Positions 22,541 to 33,172 of a stretch of DNA of 64,000 bases are shown piece by piece. The stretch spans positions 186,001 to 250,000 of the forward strand of contig WOAB01000858.1 in assembly GCA_027886185.1 (NCBI GenBank). The letters run 5' to 3'. The notes under the pieces were generated by a model that was not told the origin of the DNA, did no database searches, and saw only the letters and a list, made by a program, of their open reading frames with translations. A program made the translations under genes and the position numbers. This DNA is from Rheum nobile (taxonomy: Eukaryota; Streptophyta; Magnoliopsida; Caryophyllales; Polygonaceae). Every line of letters begins with the position of its first letter. The stretch's first letter is position 1.

Positions 22541-24587
22541 GAGATGCAACGCATGTTAGTTGAAGATGAGGAAACAAGTGAAAACAAGTCCTCATATCCA
22601 ACAATGAAGGTTGGTCAGATCTTCAATTCTAAGGAAGAGTTCAAAGCTACACTCTTTTTCCTGGCAATGGAAAATTTCTATGAGATGCGTGTGAAGAGGT
22701 CCGACAAGTCCAATTATGATGTTGAGTGTGTTGACGACAAATGCACCTTCGTTTGTCGTGTCTCATTGTATCGAAAAACGTCATTATTTAAGGTGTGACA
22801 ATATGTGGCGGATCATACCTGTGGCATGAGAGTAAACCATAATCATCACAAAGGAGCAACTTCTCGGCTGATTGCCGAGAAAGTACTTCACAAGTATGTT
22901 TTTCTTGCCTTTGAATAGTTTTTCTTATGAAAGGCCAATATGAATGCATTTATATATTCACTTCGTGACATCTCAGGTTTTTAAACGGCCGTAAAGGCCT
23001 CCGTGCTTCAGAAATTCAGGATTTCATGTTAGAGCATGGGATAAGGACAAGCTACTACAAAGCCAATCGAGTGCGGCTCTTCGCCCAGGATATGGCACAT
23101 CGTACATCTGATGATAGCTATACGGCAATGTACTTTTACATGCATGTTAGAGAAATCTAATCCGGGAACATACACGAGAATAGTCAGAGATGTTGACCAA
23201 CGCTTCAAGTATGTCTTCTAGACTTTAGGTCCATGGATAAGGGCAGCGCCACATCTGAAAAAGGTTAGTACAACGGCTTTAAATTCAGTCTGAATATTGT
23301 CAATGTCAGGACAAATAATTTCACTGTCAGTTCAAATACCTATATGACTGCATGTGTGACAAACAGAACAAGCATCATAAGTCAGGACATATATGGTTGT
23401 TTTCAAAGCATATCATCACATTTTATGGGCAACTATTGACAACATTGTTTTGCGTATGTAGGTAATATCAGTTAATGGCACTCACCTGACAACCTTGTTC
23501 AAGAGGATACTTCTCCCGACTACGGCACAAGATGGACGGCCAAATATATCCACTTGTTGTTGTCATTGTTAACAGTGAGAATGATGATGCATGGTCAATT
23601 TTCTTCAGTGAATTGAGGGTTGTTGTTCCAAATCATCCCGAGTTGTATTTCGTGTCTGACCGTCATGTTAGCATTGGAAAGGCTCTAAGAAATAGTTATC
23701 GTTTCGCCAAGCATGGATATTGCATATATCACATATACCAAAACTTCAAGAGGAAGTTTGGCAGGCAAGACCTCTTCGGCATATTAAAAAAAGCTGCTCA
23801 GGCTTACACAATAGCTGAGTTCAATCATCAGTTTGCTCAAATAACATATGCATCTCCAAAGATTGGTCAATATCTAAAAGAAGCTGGAGTTATAAACTGG
23901 GAGAGGGCGCATTTTCATGGGAATAGGTTTAACATCATGACAAGCAACAACGCCGAGTGTCTTAATGGCATGTGGAAAATACAGCGTCAGTGGCCTATTC
24001 TTGCTCTGTTTGATGCGATTCTAGAGACCATTTCTAAATGATTTTGTGAAAGAAGGGAAACGGATTCAAAATGGGACCAATATTTGTCACCCTCTGTGTA
24101 CACGCTGGTATAAGTGAACTACAGAAGGTCAACTAAGATGAGTGTTCGAAGACTTAGCCAGTTTAAAGTAGAGGTTATGCAAGGAACTATCAGATACTAT
24201 GTGAACCTTAATGCTCGTACATGTGATTGTAACATGTTCCAGATTGATAAAGTTCCATATGCTCATGCCATAGCGGTTGCAAGTGATAGAGGAGTGCGAC
24301 TCACTGATCTCGTCCATCCCATGTTCAAGAACGAATGCGTGAGAGAAGTGTACACGGAAACTGTGCATCTTGTTCCTCCCACAAACCGATGGTCAGTTAC
24401 TGAAGCTATGTCATCCATCAGATGATATGCACCAAAGGTAAAATGTCCTCATGGAAGGCCACATATTAACCGATGCAGGGCGACGTGCGAGACGAACTAT
24501 TCTAGGAAGAGGCGGTGTTCTTATTGCGGCAACCTAGGACACAACAAGCAGTACTATAGGAGGAGAAGGACTGACGAAGGATTCTAG
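22541..24587 (+). pseudogene. MURA transposase, main part
   Basis: Continuation of 13433-14283. In order: the MuDR DNA-binding domain (MKVGQIFNSKEEFK, CTFVCRVSLY, TCGMRVNHNH), with a TGA at 22796-22798; a helix-rich piece from 22985 (LRASEIQDFMLEHGI..., YYKANRVRLFAQDMA); the transposase core from 23532 (MDGQIYPLVVVIVNSEND, FVSDRHVSIGKAL carrying an acidic residue, HGYCIYHIYQNFK in place of the C/H motif, NAECLNGMWK); a SWIM zinc finger near 24220 (TCDCNMFQIDKVPYAHAIA, where the usual C-x-H Cys is replaced by Ala); and a CCHC knuckle CSYCGNLGHNKQYY lacking its last Cys. Several stops and frameshifts show a dead copy. Confidence 0.85.
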
Positions 24588-25440
24588 GAAGAGGCTGGGT
24601 TATTTTTTTTTGTTTAGAACTGACACCATGTTGGTGTTTTTTGGGCGTTTATGCTGGTAAACATTGTCGCGTAAATATTGAGTTTGTTGTTGTTGGGTGC
24701 TTGAAAAGATGTATGGTTTAAGTCTCTATAGTCTTAAACCATACATCTTTTTGTGGGGGTTCCCCTTTTGGCTGGGTTATAAACTTGATAATTTCAATCT
24801 TTGCTTAAGAGTTGCTCGTATTACTTCTTATTTTTGTAAAACTCACAAGAACAAACTGCAAAACTCAAGGACGCCCTGTAAAACTACGTATATGTCCTGA
24901 CATGATCATCAGCGTGACGAAAAAGTCACTGTAAAAGTAACTTACGTCTTGTAAACCTTCAATACGTCCTGACAACCTACATTCTTGCCCTGACAGAAAC
25001 AATATATGGTTATATATGAACAATATTCCTATGTTGCCATTATTCCTAAGCTATGAAAATTAGATATGAGCATTAGGAGAATACATAAGAACTTGAACAT
25101 GATACATGTGAACCCAAGTATACCAATACATTTTTCACAAGTATAAAATGTAGCCTATGAGGGATTCGAACCCACATCCATGTATACCAATACATTACTC
25201 TATCATTTGAGCTAATAGGATTTGAACCTTAGTCTACAAACTTAATACATAAACACAATCATCTGCATAGTCTATTATTCTTCATATGAACCCTAGAATG
25301 TTTTGAATCATGTTTTTAAAACCAATTGACAATAGGAGGAGTATCTCATCTACTTATATACTAGGCTTGGATACCTTATATACTAGGCCAGAAAATCTTT
25401 AGGGTTTGTCCTGACAATGTGTTCATGTTCTCTGAAAACG
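24588..25440. repeat. MULE noncoding DNA with CCTGACAA motifs
   Basis: Between the convergent MURA and DUF1985 genes. Copies of CCTGACA lie at 24896, 24968, 24989 and 25410 and a variant CCTGAAAA at 25451. A tRNA-like segment sits at 25150-25220. Confidence 0.7.
25150..25220 (-). other. tRNA-like sequence (pseudogene or SINE head)
   Basis: On the minus strand, TAGCTCAAATG matches an RNA polymerase III A box and GGTTCGAATCC a B box. Acceptor-stem halves ATCCTAT and ATAGGCT pair except at one position. The anticodon stem gives only a 6-nt loop and the T-stem has a T-T mismatch, so it is unlikely to be a working tRNA. Confidence 0.5.
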
Positions 25441-28114
25441 TTATATTTGTCCTGAAAATGCATGCATATGGTCAAAAATCATAAACGCATCCCCATACAT
25501 ACTAAGAGATCTTTGTGGTTCATTAACGAACTCCTCATTTGCCTCATTTGCCTCATTTATCCCCTCCTTAGTTGTTAGTCCCCATAGTATTGTAGTCGTC
25601 CGGATAAGAACTGACAGTGAATCTGTTGCATCCCCTTGAACTTCTTGCTCATTTACCATTGCAACATTTTCACCCGCCTCTTCCTAACAACCTACATTAT
25701 CTGCAGCATAAGCATATGGGGGTGATCCAACCTTCTTCATCTCCCATTGTCCACCAGTTAACACAATTGCACCATCATCTTGCTCTACATCCATTGTCTC
25801 CTGAAACGATGATATATGGTCTAAAATAAGCAAATATTTTTTTTGAAATTTGCACAAATGGACTGAAATGTGCATATATGGACTGAATTGTGCATATATA
25901 AACTGAAAAAGTTGGGCATACCTCATCAGACTCTCCCTGTTTGGACTCATTCCCTTTGGACTCATTCTCTTCGTCATCTTCAGACTCTAACTTTTCATGT
26001 TCTTCATCTTCATGCTCTGACTCATCACTCTGATCTGTTGACTTCACCTCCCTCATGATCTTCTGGTGTTGTGTAATGTTGGGTTCATCATCACTTTTAA
26101 CCTCCCTAGACTCTGGCTCTTGGTGTTCTCTAATGTCTTCATCACTGGATGAAGAGGCCACTATTCTACGAGCTTTCCCTCTTATGAACATCTTTAACTC
26201 AAGGACTTCCTCCCTTAACAGATCATGCTTTTCATTCAGAGTATGCATCGTTTCAAGCAATCCATTCAAACAACACATCAATTGCCTTTGGTCCAAACCC
26301 TTAATGTTTCCAGCTTTCCGTCCCTTACCAACTCCCTTGTCCTTTTTACCAGCCATTTTTCTTTTTGACTTCAGCTACTTAACAATCTGATCCAAGGATT
26401 TGTGTCCTTCCTCCTCCGGGAAGTAACATCTTTCTCCCAAGTCCTCTCTGTCCTCCTCAACAAGGATCTGTTTAGCAGCGAAAGTCCCCTCTAGGGAATC
26501 AGAAATCGAATCCAAGCTTGGCCTACTCATTTTAAGCCACATCACACCTCGAGGCTGCACAACTTTATTTAGCTTTTGGGCAAACATTCTGCCAATATGG
26601 GGCACTGCCTCATACAACCATATCTGAAACAAACAGAATTGGAATTAAACCACAATTATGACCAGAGGCATTAACCTTTCTCAGTTTTACATATTCAACT
26701 ACTAACACATTACCTGATCGGGAAACCCCTTATGGTGTATCCTGCTCTGGCATTGTCTGAACGTACAAGTGCAACATTAACTAACTCTATTCTTGTGTCC
26801 AAAGCAGAAGCCAGACTTTGATGGAGGTCAATATATGCACTCCTACCCCATGGGAAATTATTGAAACGATCCAAGTCTTCGATCAATTTCACATGTAGGG
26901 GTCTGACCTTCCTCTTCTTATCACCCCCTAGTACAACACCCTCAAGAACTAACAACAATGTCATCTTCAGCTTGAATACATTTTCCTCCCGATACGATAA
27001 GAACTTGGTTAAAAGGTTAGTAATGGTAATACTCCTCACACCAAAAAAATCAAAGACTGCCTTCTTATCCTCCACAGCGTCCTCCTCATCGGGAATCCCA
27101 CAATTCAGTCATGTTATTAGCCTAAACTCCTTTATTGAAAACCTACATGGTTGTCCACCAAGATCATACCATGTCTCAAACAGCTTTTTTTGTGTCCAGT
27201 TGCCTAAACAACACATGGTGAATCAGCTGTGCAGACAGTTTTAAGTTTTTCATAATTTTTATAATTGGGCCAAAGGGGCCCTACAGAACTGTCTGCCAGT
27301 CTGTTCGAGTTAGGGTGTTCTAAATACAATTCAGATACTGAAGCCTTGAGTTCTGATTTATCCGACCATAAAACAACTCCTCAGAATGCCACTTGTACAT
27401 TATCTATAAAGAATGGCATTCACAAATACATGACAAGTAAGAATGACTTTCATATTCGCATAAAAGAAAGAAAGGCACCATCTTACTTTGTCAGGTAAAG
27501 ATATATGTTTTTCAGGATAAAAAATATTTTGTCAGACTACATTTTGGTTTGTCAGGCCAAATGGAAGTTGTTCAGGACAAGTCTTTACCCTAGACTATAA
27601 CTTAAAATTTTGTATCAACATAAATCAGGCTACTATGACATTCTAACATTCTAACGACACAACAAATACATTACATTCATATTCACATAAACCCAAAAAC
27701 TTACTTTGTCGGGTAAGATAATTCATTTTGTCAGAATACATTTTGGGTTGTCAGGCCATATGGATGTCAAGAGTTTAGGCTACTATGACTTTTCCAGACC
27801 TCTCCATGCTCTGTTTTTTACAGAGTAAATCATGCTAGTTTTTTACATAATTTTAGCATGTCGTTTATCCAAACCCTAAACCTATCATGCATCACAAATT
27901 TCAGACAAAATATTGTTTTTTTCAGGTAAGTCAAGAGTTAGAGAAGACAACTAACCCCGCCAACCGACTTCGATGGCTCCTTCCTCGACCTCTTGGCTTT
28001 TGGTTCTTCAGACTCCGAGATTCTCGGTTTCTTCTTCTGCACCGAAATGACTAGACTCGGTGATTCTTCTTCCTCTGACGAGTTGTAGGCTCTCTTGATT
28101 CGACCACTCGCCAT
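25441..28114 (-). pseudogene. DUF1985 (VANC-like) MULE accessory protein
   Basis: Minus-strand gene. Exon 1 (28114-27956) begins MASGRIKRAYNSSEEEE and is rich in Lys/Arg/Glu with nuclear-signal-like KKKPR and KRSRK; GTTAGT donor. Exon 2 (about 27230-26717) carries DUF1985: TWYDLGGQPCRFSIKEFRLIT, LLLVLEGVVLGGDKKRKV, EDLDRFNNFPWGRSAY. Exon 3 (from about 26630) continues IWLYEAVPHIGRMF...PRGVMWLKMSRPS, then a long charged region with a possible coiled coil (26356-25916) and a last exon to 25441. Defects: a frameshift in a poly-A run and a stop in exon 2, TAG at 26375-26377, TAG near 25684. In Arabidopsis VANDAL elements, DUF1985-type VANC proteins counter DNA methylation of their own element; that role here is inferred. 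Confidence 0.75.
27480..27760. repeat. TTGTCAGG motif cluster
   Basis: Inside the long first intron of the DUF1985 gene. TGTCAG(G/A) copies at 27489, 27530, 27550, 27729 and 27749, plus variants TTCAGGA at about 27511 and 27571 and TTGTCGGG at about 27708. Two local blocks (27485-27560 and 27700-27760) repeat the order CTTACTTTGTC(A/G)GGTAA, ATTTTGTCAGA, TTGTCAGGCCA. Confidence 0.75.
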
Positions 28115-28452
28115 AGTAGCCGATCTGGGGATTTAGTAAGGGCTTCAGAAATGGCTTCACAAAGGGCTTCGACTTCGCCTTCTCGACATTGGGGATTTAG
28201 GATTTGGTTTCACGAATACTTGATTCGGGGATGAAAGGAAAAAGCGAGATTAATTAGGTTCTTGAGAGTCGAAAGGCTTTTGTGGAAGAAATGGATGGAA
28301 ATGATGAACTGCTACCGGTTGAACAGGTACTTGATTACGCAACTGATACAACAGTTTAAAATTAACTGCTTCTTTAAACCTTTCAAAACACTTTTATGTT
28401 TTTTGAAAAAGTTTTATTCATAATTCATTTTACCTTTTTAGTTTTGAAAAGT

Positions 28453-28543
28453 TTTGCAGCTTTTGGTACTTTTGCAGTACTTTTGAAAACCTGGTATTTT
28501 TGCAAAAAGCTATCAAAAAGTTGGTATTTTTTGCAATTCCGTC
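28453..28543 (-). repeat. Right terminal inverted repeat of the MULE
   Basis: Reverse complement of the left end in blocks; ends ...TTTGCAATTCCGTC before the TSD ATCATTAAA. Confidence 0.85.
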
Positions 28544-28830
28544 ATCATTAAATTCCACCTCACCATTCATATGTTTCCATTCAAATTTGAGTTTATTTAT
28601 GACTCTGGAAAAGTCAACTCTGCTGCCAACAACAAAGCCAAGAAGAGCCGATTTTTTAGCTTGGAGATATCCTTCCTAACCTTGGATAAACGAGACAGAT
28701 AAGCAGTAGCATCAAGCTTGAACCTTTCCTCTTATCAGAAGGGTTAGGAGATAGGATGGGTTTGGAATTGGTACCTTTAAGCTCTTGTTGTTGGATAGGG
28801 TTGTCAATCTTGGGCGAGTTAGCTTAGGCT
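28544..28830 (-). pseudogene. LINE ORF1 N-terminal part
   Basis: Minus-strand segments encode ATAYLSRLSKVRKDISKLKNR and, in another frame, LGFVVGSRVDFSRVINKLKFEW ending EVEFND at the MULE insertion point. The frame then joins the segment at 12770. One frameshift near 28630. Confidence 0.65.
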
Positions 28831-28839
28831 TTGAATCTA

Positions 28840-29265
28840 ATACGAGGCAACCCCAAAAGGGTATTTTCCATTCTCACATGGTATCAGGTTTCTCAAACTG
28901 ATTTCCCCAAATCTCTCAAACATGATCCTCTCTCTCCCCACCACCGATCCTCCACCATGGTTGATCCCACCCTCCCACCTCCTCCGGTGACGGCAGCCAG
29001 CAAACTGGCTCTAACGCCATGTCTCCCACTCCTCTCTCTCTCCCGCCGCTAATCTGAGGTCTAACTCAAGGTTTCCTCTCCGTCACCGAATACTATCAGA
29101 AATTGAAGACCCTGGCTGATGGTCTTGTAGATGTCGATAGCCTTGTGTCCGATGAAACCCTTGTTCTCCAAACTATCAGGGGTCTAAATGACACGTTTCA
29201 GACGATGGCTGCCATAATACCGCTAGAGAAGCCGTTTCCGTCGTTCAAGGATACCCGCTTTTAGG
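28840..29265 (+). pseudogene. Ty1/copia 5' fragment with gag
   Basis: A TGGTATCAGG primer-site-like sequence (28877) is followed by a Pro-rich leader and a gag segment (about 29085-29260) reading YYQKLKTLADGL, VSDETLVLQTIRGLND and AAIIPLEKPFPSF, typical of plant copia gag. No LTR pair or pol is visible; truncated on both sides. Confidence 0.7.
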
Positions 29266-29269
29266 TAGA

Positions 29270-30084
29270 CGGTTATATCTGGTGCGGTACTCTCGAAACA
29301 CTTTAAAGCGCGACTCAAATTCAGCATCCCAACCATTGACGCTTTGGTCCTTGTAGTTGTGCCAAACGTTCAGAGGGGGAGGTAGTGGAGATCCATCCTT
29401 GAGCCACACCTATATACAAACACAATATTTATTTTTAATTAGCCTAACCTATTGAGTAGGTAAATCGAAATAATTTAGAAACAAATAGCTTTACCAGTAT
29501 GAAGTGGTCCCGGTTCCCTACGTGGGTCATCGTCAATATCTTCTTTGGAGGGTCAGTGCTTGTGTCAAACGTCTTCATTGGTAAGCACAAGCACGGACCA
29601 TCTCAGGATAAGAATACCAAAGCAACTTGATAAGTCATGGAAAAAACTAGACCAATCAGGGGCATATCAAGCCAGTAGTCCGAGGAGCAAGGACTAATGA
29701 CATAGTTCACTTGAAACATGAGTTCCTCATATTCCAACCCATGCCATAGTCTAGAAATTATGGGTGTATACATCTAGGTTGTCAAATAACTCTGCCCTAA
29801 GCTGATGTCAAACTTTAGGGTACTCATTCTCTTCCATGCCCAACAGTACAGCTAGTAAGCGATACCCACAGTGTATGTCTGGACGTATATCTATAGCGCC
29901 CTTAATATATGGAACTGCGATCCAAACCCTTCAGTTTGGGCCCCAATGCCCGGGAAGCTCCAATTGGTTCCTTCTTTGGACGGCCCCGACCTCTACCTTG
30001 TCAAATAACACTTCCCCTAGATGTTGTCGAACATTAGGGTACTCATTCTCTTCTATGCCCAATAGTACAGCTAGTGTGCGATAC
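29270..30084 (-). pseudogene. OTU-type MULE transposase, C-terminal part
   Basis: Minus strand. From 30084: an internally duplicated stretch (about 30045 and 29835 share CCCAA(T/C)AGTACAGCTAGT) encoding the OTU Cys region, degraded to DIHCGYRLLAVLLGMEENEY; then about 29760-29490 MPLIGLVFSMTYQVALVFLS and HVGNRDHF, the OTU His region; then after an intron 29410-29275 VWLKDGSPLPPPLNVWHNYK. Each aligns with the intact-looking element at 60.7-61.4 kb (GDGHCGFRSLVVLLG, KRDHYVP, IWLVDDRCPIPPP). Stops present. It probably belongs to the same copy as the N-terminal part at 37.7-39.1 kb, separated by Athila B and C. Confidence 0.75.
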
Positions 30085-31302
30085 TGATCAGCGCTACTTT
30101 GTAGTGTCTATCTAGGAGTTGTTACCGGTGTTTTGGGTACCATTTGGAGATGTTTAGAGCACAATTGTAGAGATTGGAGTTGAGGAGAAGAAGTGTAGAT
30201 TTGGTGGTTTGGATGAGCTTAAAAGAAGACATTAAGAAGATGAGAAGAAAACCACAAGAGAAGACGAAGGAAGAGATGAAGAAGGAAGAGATGGAGCAAA
30301 AGAGCAACAACAATGAATTTTCCGCGGTCGCGAAAAATGGCATCAGAAGCGCGACGAGGATTTTTTCGAAGTTTTTACTTTTATTTTATTATTCCCTTTT
30401 ATTTTATTTCTTTATTCCGGTTAGATTATTTTATTTCCTTTTCGACTATGTTTGTTATCTTTGGTTTTTAGGTTTAGCTAGGTTATTTAAACCTAGTTCC
30501 TAGCAGCCACTATTATCGTTTTTTTAGCATCTAAGTTTACATCAATTTTTCCCTTTTGAGTTTTACGTTTCAAGACTATGAAGAACTAAGCAACTTTTGC
30601 TTAGTTTGACAATTGAAGCCTTCATTTGATATATGGTTGTGAGGTTATAATTCTATTCCTATTTCTTTTTATTATATCTTTTCTCTTGAGCTTATTCCTA
30701 TTGATTATTATTGATTTGACTGGATTGATCACCTAGTTGATATTAGTAATTGTCTATTGCTAGGGTTTGGATATTTCGGGTTGAAATCCCTTATCTTGTG
30801 TAGCAAGCATGATATTCTAGGATTGGTTGGACTAGTTTATTGTGTACAAAATTGATTATGTGTTGAATGTTGCGGGTCATGGTGTTATATGTATCCTGGT
30901 TAATTCCTATGCTTCTTGCTGCTGTTAGATTGAATCTTGAGGGTCTCTTGATTGTTTAATAGTTAGGGTTATCAGGACTGGTTGGACTGGTAACTATTTC
31001 AAAATAGGGATAAGAATATTCATAAGAAGGATTAGAGATAATATAGGATCAACCAATCGAATGAATGATGGATATTTGTCTGGCTAAGTACTTTTCTCTA
31101 ATTGATTACAACCTTTGTTTTAGTTTACTTTGTTTACTTGCAATCAAACAACCAACAAACCCCCCTTTGTTACTTTGACATACTAATCTGCACTAAGAAA
31201 GATAACTCCTCCTTGTGGGATTCGACCCTTGCTTGCCTATTCTACTAAGTTAGGTTTTTAAGGATTTACTTTGATTCGGCATCACGACTTTAACCCCTGT
31301 CA
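30085..31302 (+). repeat. 5' LTR of Athila B
   Basis: 1218 bp, homologous in reverse complement to 46347-47595 and 53349-54393. Contains a TTCCGCGGTCGCGAAAAA palindrome at about 30319. Confidence 0.88.
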
Positions 31303-31385
31303 AATTGGCGTCGTTGCCGGGGAGGCAAGTTTTGATTTTTCTTTGTGTGTGTTGGTGTGTCAATTTTTTTGTGTGGACCTATCTT

Positions 31386-31735
31386 ATGGTCCACACCCGT
31401 GCTACTGACATTCCATTGTTCGATTTTGATTCAAAGATTGAAAGAACAATTTACAGAAGTCGTGTAGCAGGCCGTACAAATCAAAAGATGGCTGACGAAG
31501 CACAGACGTTGAGGCAGTTGACTGCCCCAAATCTGCAATAGCAACCGTTGGCTGTGCAGTTCCCTGAGCTGGCGGATGGAGTAAGATTTGAGCTGAAGTC
31601 CGGGTTAATCCACTTGCTCCCCCACTTCCATGGGATGAGTGGAGAAAACCCCAACAAACATCTTTCGGAGTTTCATGTCGTCTGTACCAACATGAAGCCA
31701 AAAGGCGTGACTGAGGACCAGATCAAGCTGAGGGC
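31386..31735 (+). pseudogene. gag: Athila B gag, N-terminal fragment
   Basis: Encodes a start region (HTRATDIPLFDFDSKIERT) then FPELADGVRFELKSGLIHLL and HFHGMSGENPNKHLSEFHVVC, the start of the Athila capsid domain. One stop separates the two. Truncated by element C. Confidence 0.8.
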
Positions 31736-33094
31736 TGATATGTGTCATTTCATGCACCTTTACTAGCAATTATTAGCATAATTTGGAGGAGTTCAGGATG
31801 AGTTTTGTGGCTAAGTCTGTAACCCAGAAGTTGTGGAGAGAAGTGAAGATATCCAAGGATTTACAGCTTAGATGGAGATGATGAAGATGAGGATCTGCTA
31901 GAGTTTACTTGGAGAAGACTACCAATACTTGGTAGTAAGGAAGAGAAGAAGAGCTGAAGAAGGCGGGCGAGTTTCACCACCCCGCGCCAGAGCCACCGCG
32001 ACCCGGCGGTGGTTCTCAGAGAAGATTGAGGGTCGCGCCAAGAGGAAGCCACCGCCCCGCAGTGGGAGCCTGACGCCCCGCGGTGGATCTCACCGCCCCG
32101 CGGTGGCCGTGTTAAATGCCGCGCGTCCAGAAGACATTTATTTCCTTTATTTAATTTCGGACTTTGTTATTTTATTATTTTGTTTCCTTTGTTATTTGGC
32201 ATTAGGTTAACTTTATTTTCCAAAAATCTATTTAAGTCCTCTTTCTAGGTTAAGAGACAGAGACTACTTTTCACTTTACTTTGTACGCAGTTTTACTTTT
32301 CATTAGGTTTTCATTCTCATCTGAATGGAGAACTAACTTCCCCTTTGTTCTACTAGATGTTTGAAGCAATACAGCTGATGTGTTTGTGAGATTTTTATTC
32401 CTTGTTCTTATTCTTATAAGTGTTGGTTTGATTCTCTTGGTAATATTGAATACTGATTTATTGTTATTCTTCATAGCCTGATCAACTAGGTTGAATACTT
32501 TTTATCAATTGCTAGGATTTGCATATAGTGGAATACGAGTGCATATCTAGTAGCATACACGATTGTTGCGTATAGTGGAATACGAGCGCGCAATCGTGAG
32601 TGAGAATCATTTGCATGTTAAGTAGTAAGGTTTTCTTCTATTTGCATGTATCCTATATCCTTGTGTGCATTGCTATTGCTTTGTTAGTGGTAAAATCTAT
32701 CAACAACTGTGAGAATTGGTAGTACTTTTTCATTGATATAGTAATAAGTCTATCAACAACTGTGAGAATTGGTAGTACTTAAGATCAGGGTGGGAACAAC
32801 TATAAGAATAATAAAAGAACTTGGATTGAATAGATTTCTGTGATCAAATTATATCTCTGTATTGTGGATCTCGTTCTAGTAGGACTACTTTCCCAATCAT
32901 ATTTTCTCATCAACTAAACTTGTTTGCTTTGTTCTGCTTGATTACTAAAACCCCCCTTTATTGTTACTTGTCAATCACAATTGCATACTACATCAGATCT
33001 TCCCTGTGGGTTCGACCCTTACTTGCTTACTATACATCTATTTAGTAGGTCTGTTAGGACATTTACTTTGCATTGCGCATTTCTAGCCCCGTCA
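31736..33094 (+). repeat. 5' LTR of Athila C
   Basis: 1359 bp, TGATATGTGTCA start and CCCCGTCA end; start related to the A LTR. It holds CACCGC/CCGCGGTGG palindromes at about 31975-32107 and a direct repeat of CTATCAACAACTGTGAGAAT at about 32697 and 32752. Confidence 0.85.
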
Positions 33095-33172
33095 AATTTG
33101 GCGCCGTTGCCGGGGAAGTTTTTTGTTTTTGTTGTGTGTTTTTGTGATTGATTTTTGGTGGAGACCTATCTT

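Larger units (their letters stand above)
12780..28543 (+). mobile_element. Mutator-like element with MURA and DUF1985 genes
   Basis: 15,764 bp including a nested gypsy element (about 7.5 kb without it). A perfect 9-bp target duplication ATCATTAAA is at 12771-12779 and 28544-28552. Terminal inverted repeats of about 90 bp share AATTGCAA(A/G)AATA(C/T)CA, then TTGCAAAAA, GTTTT and ACAAAAGTA(C/T)CAA blocks. It carries a transposase on the plus strand and a DUF1985 protein convergent on the minus strand, an arrangement like Arabidopsis VANDAL elements. Both genes are broken. Confidence 0.93.
30085..31735 (+). mobile_element. Athila-type element B, 5' part
   Basis: The 5' LTR 30085-31302 starts TGATCAGCGC and ends CCCCTGTCA. 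The primer site at 31306-31323 has one change from the consensus. The gag start is ATGGTCCAC at about 31384. A stop interrupts the frame at 31540. Gag is cut at 31735 by insertion of element C, within ...TEDQIKLRA. The rest of B, including its 3' LTR, is missing beyond 37685. Confidence 0.85.

Noticed and set aside
25150..25220. Functional tRNA gene
   Set aside because: Six-nt anticodon loop and mismatched T and acceptor stems.
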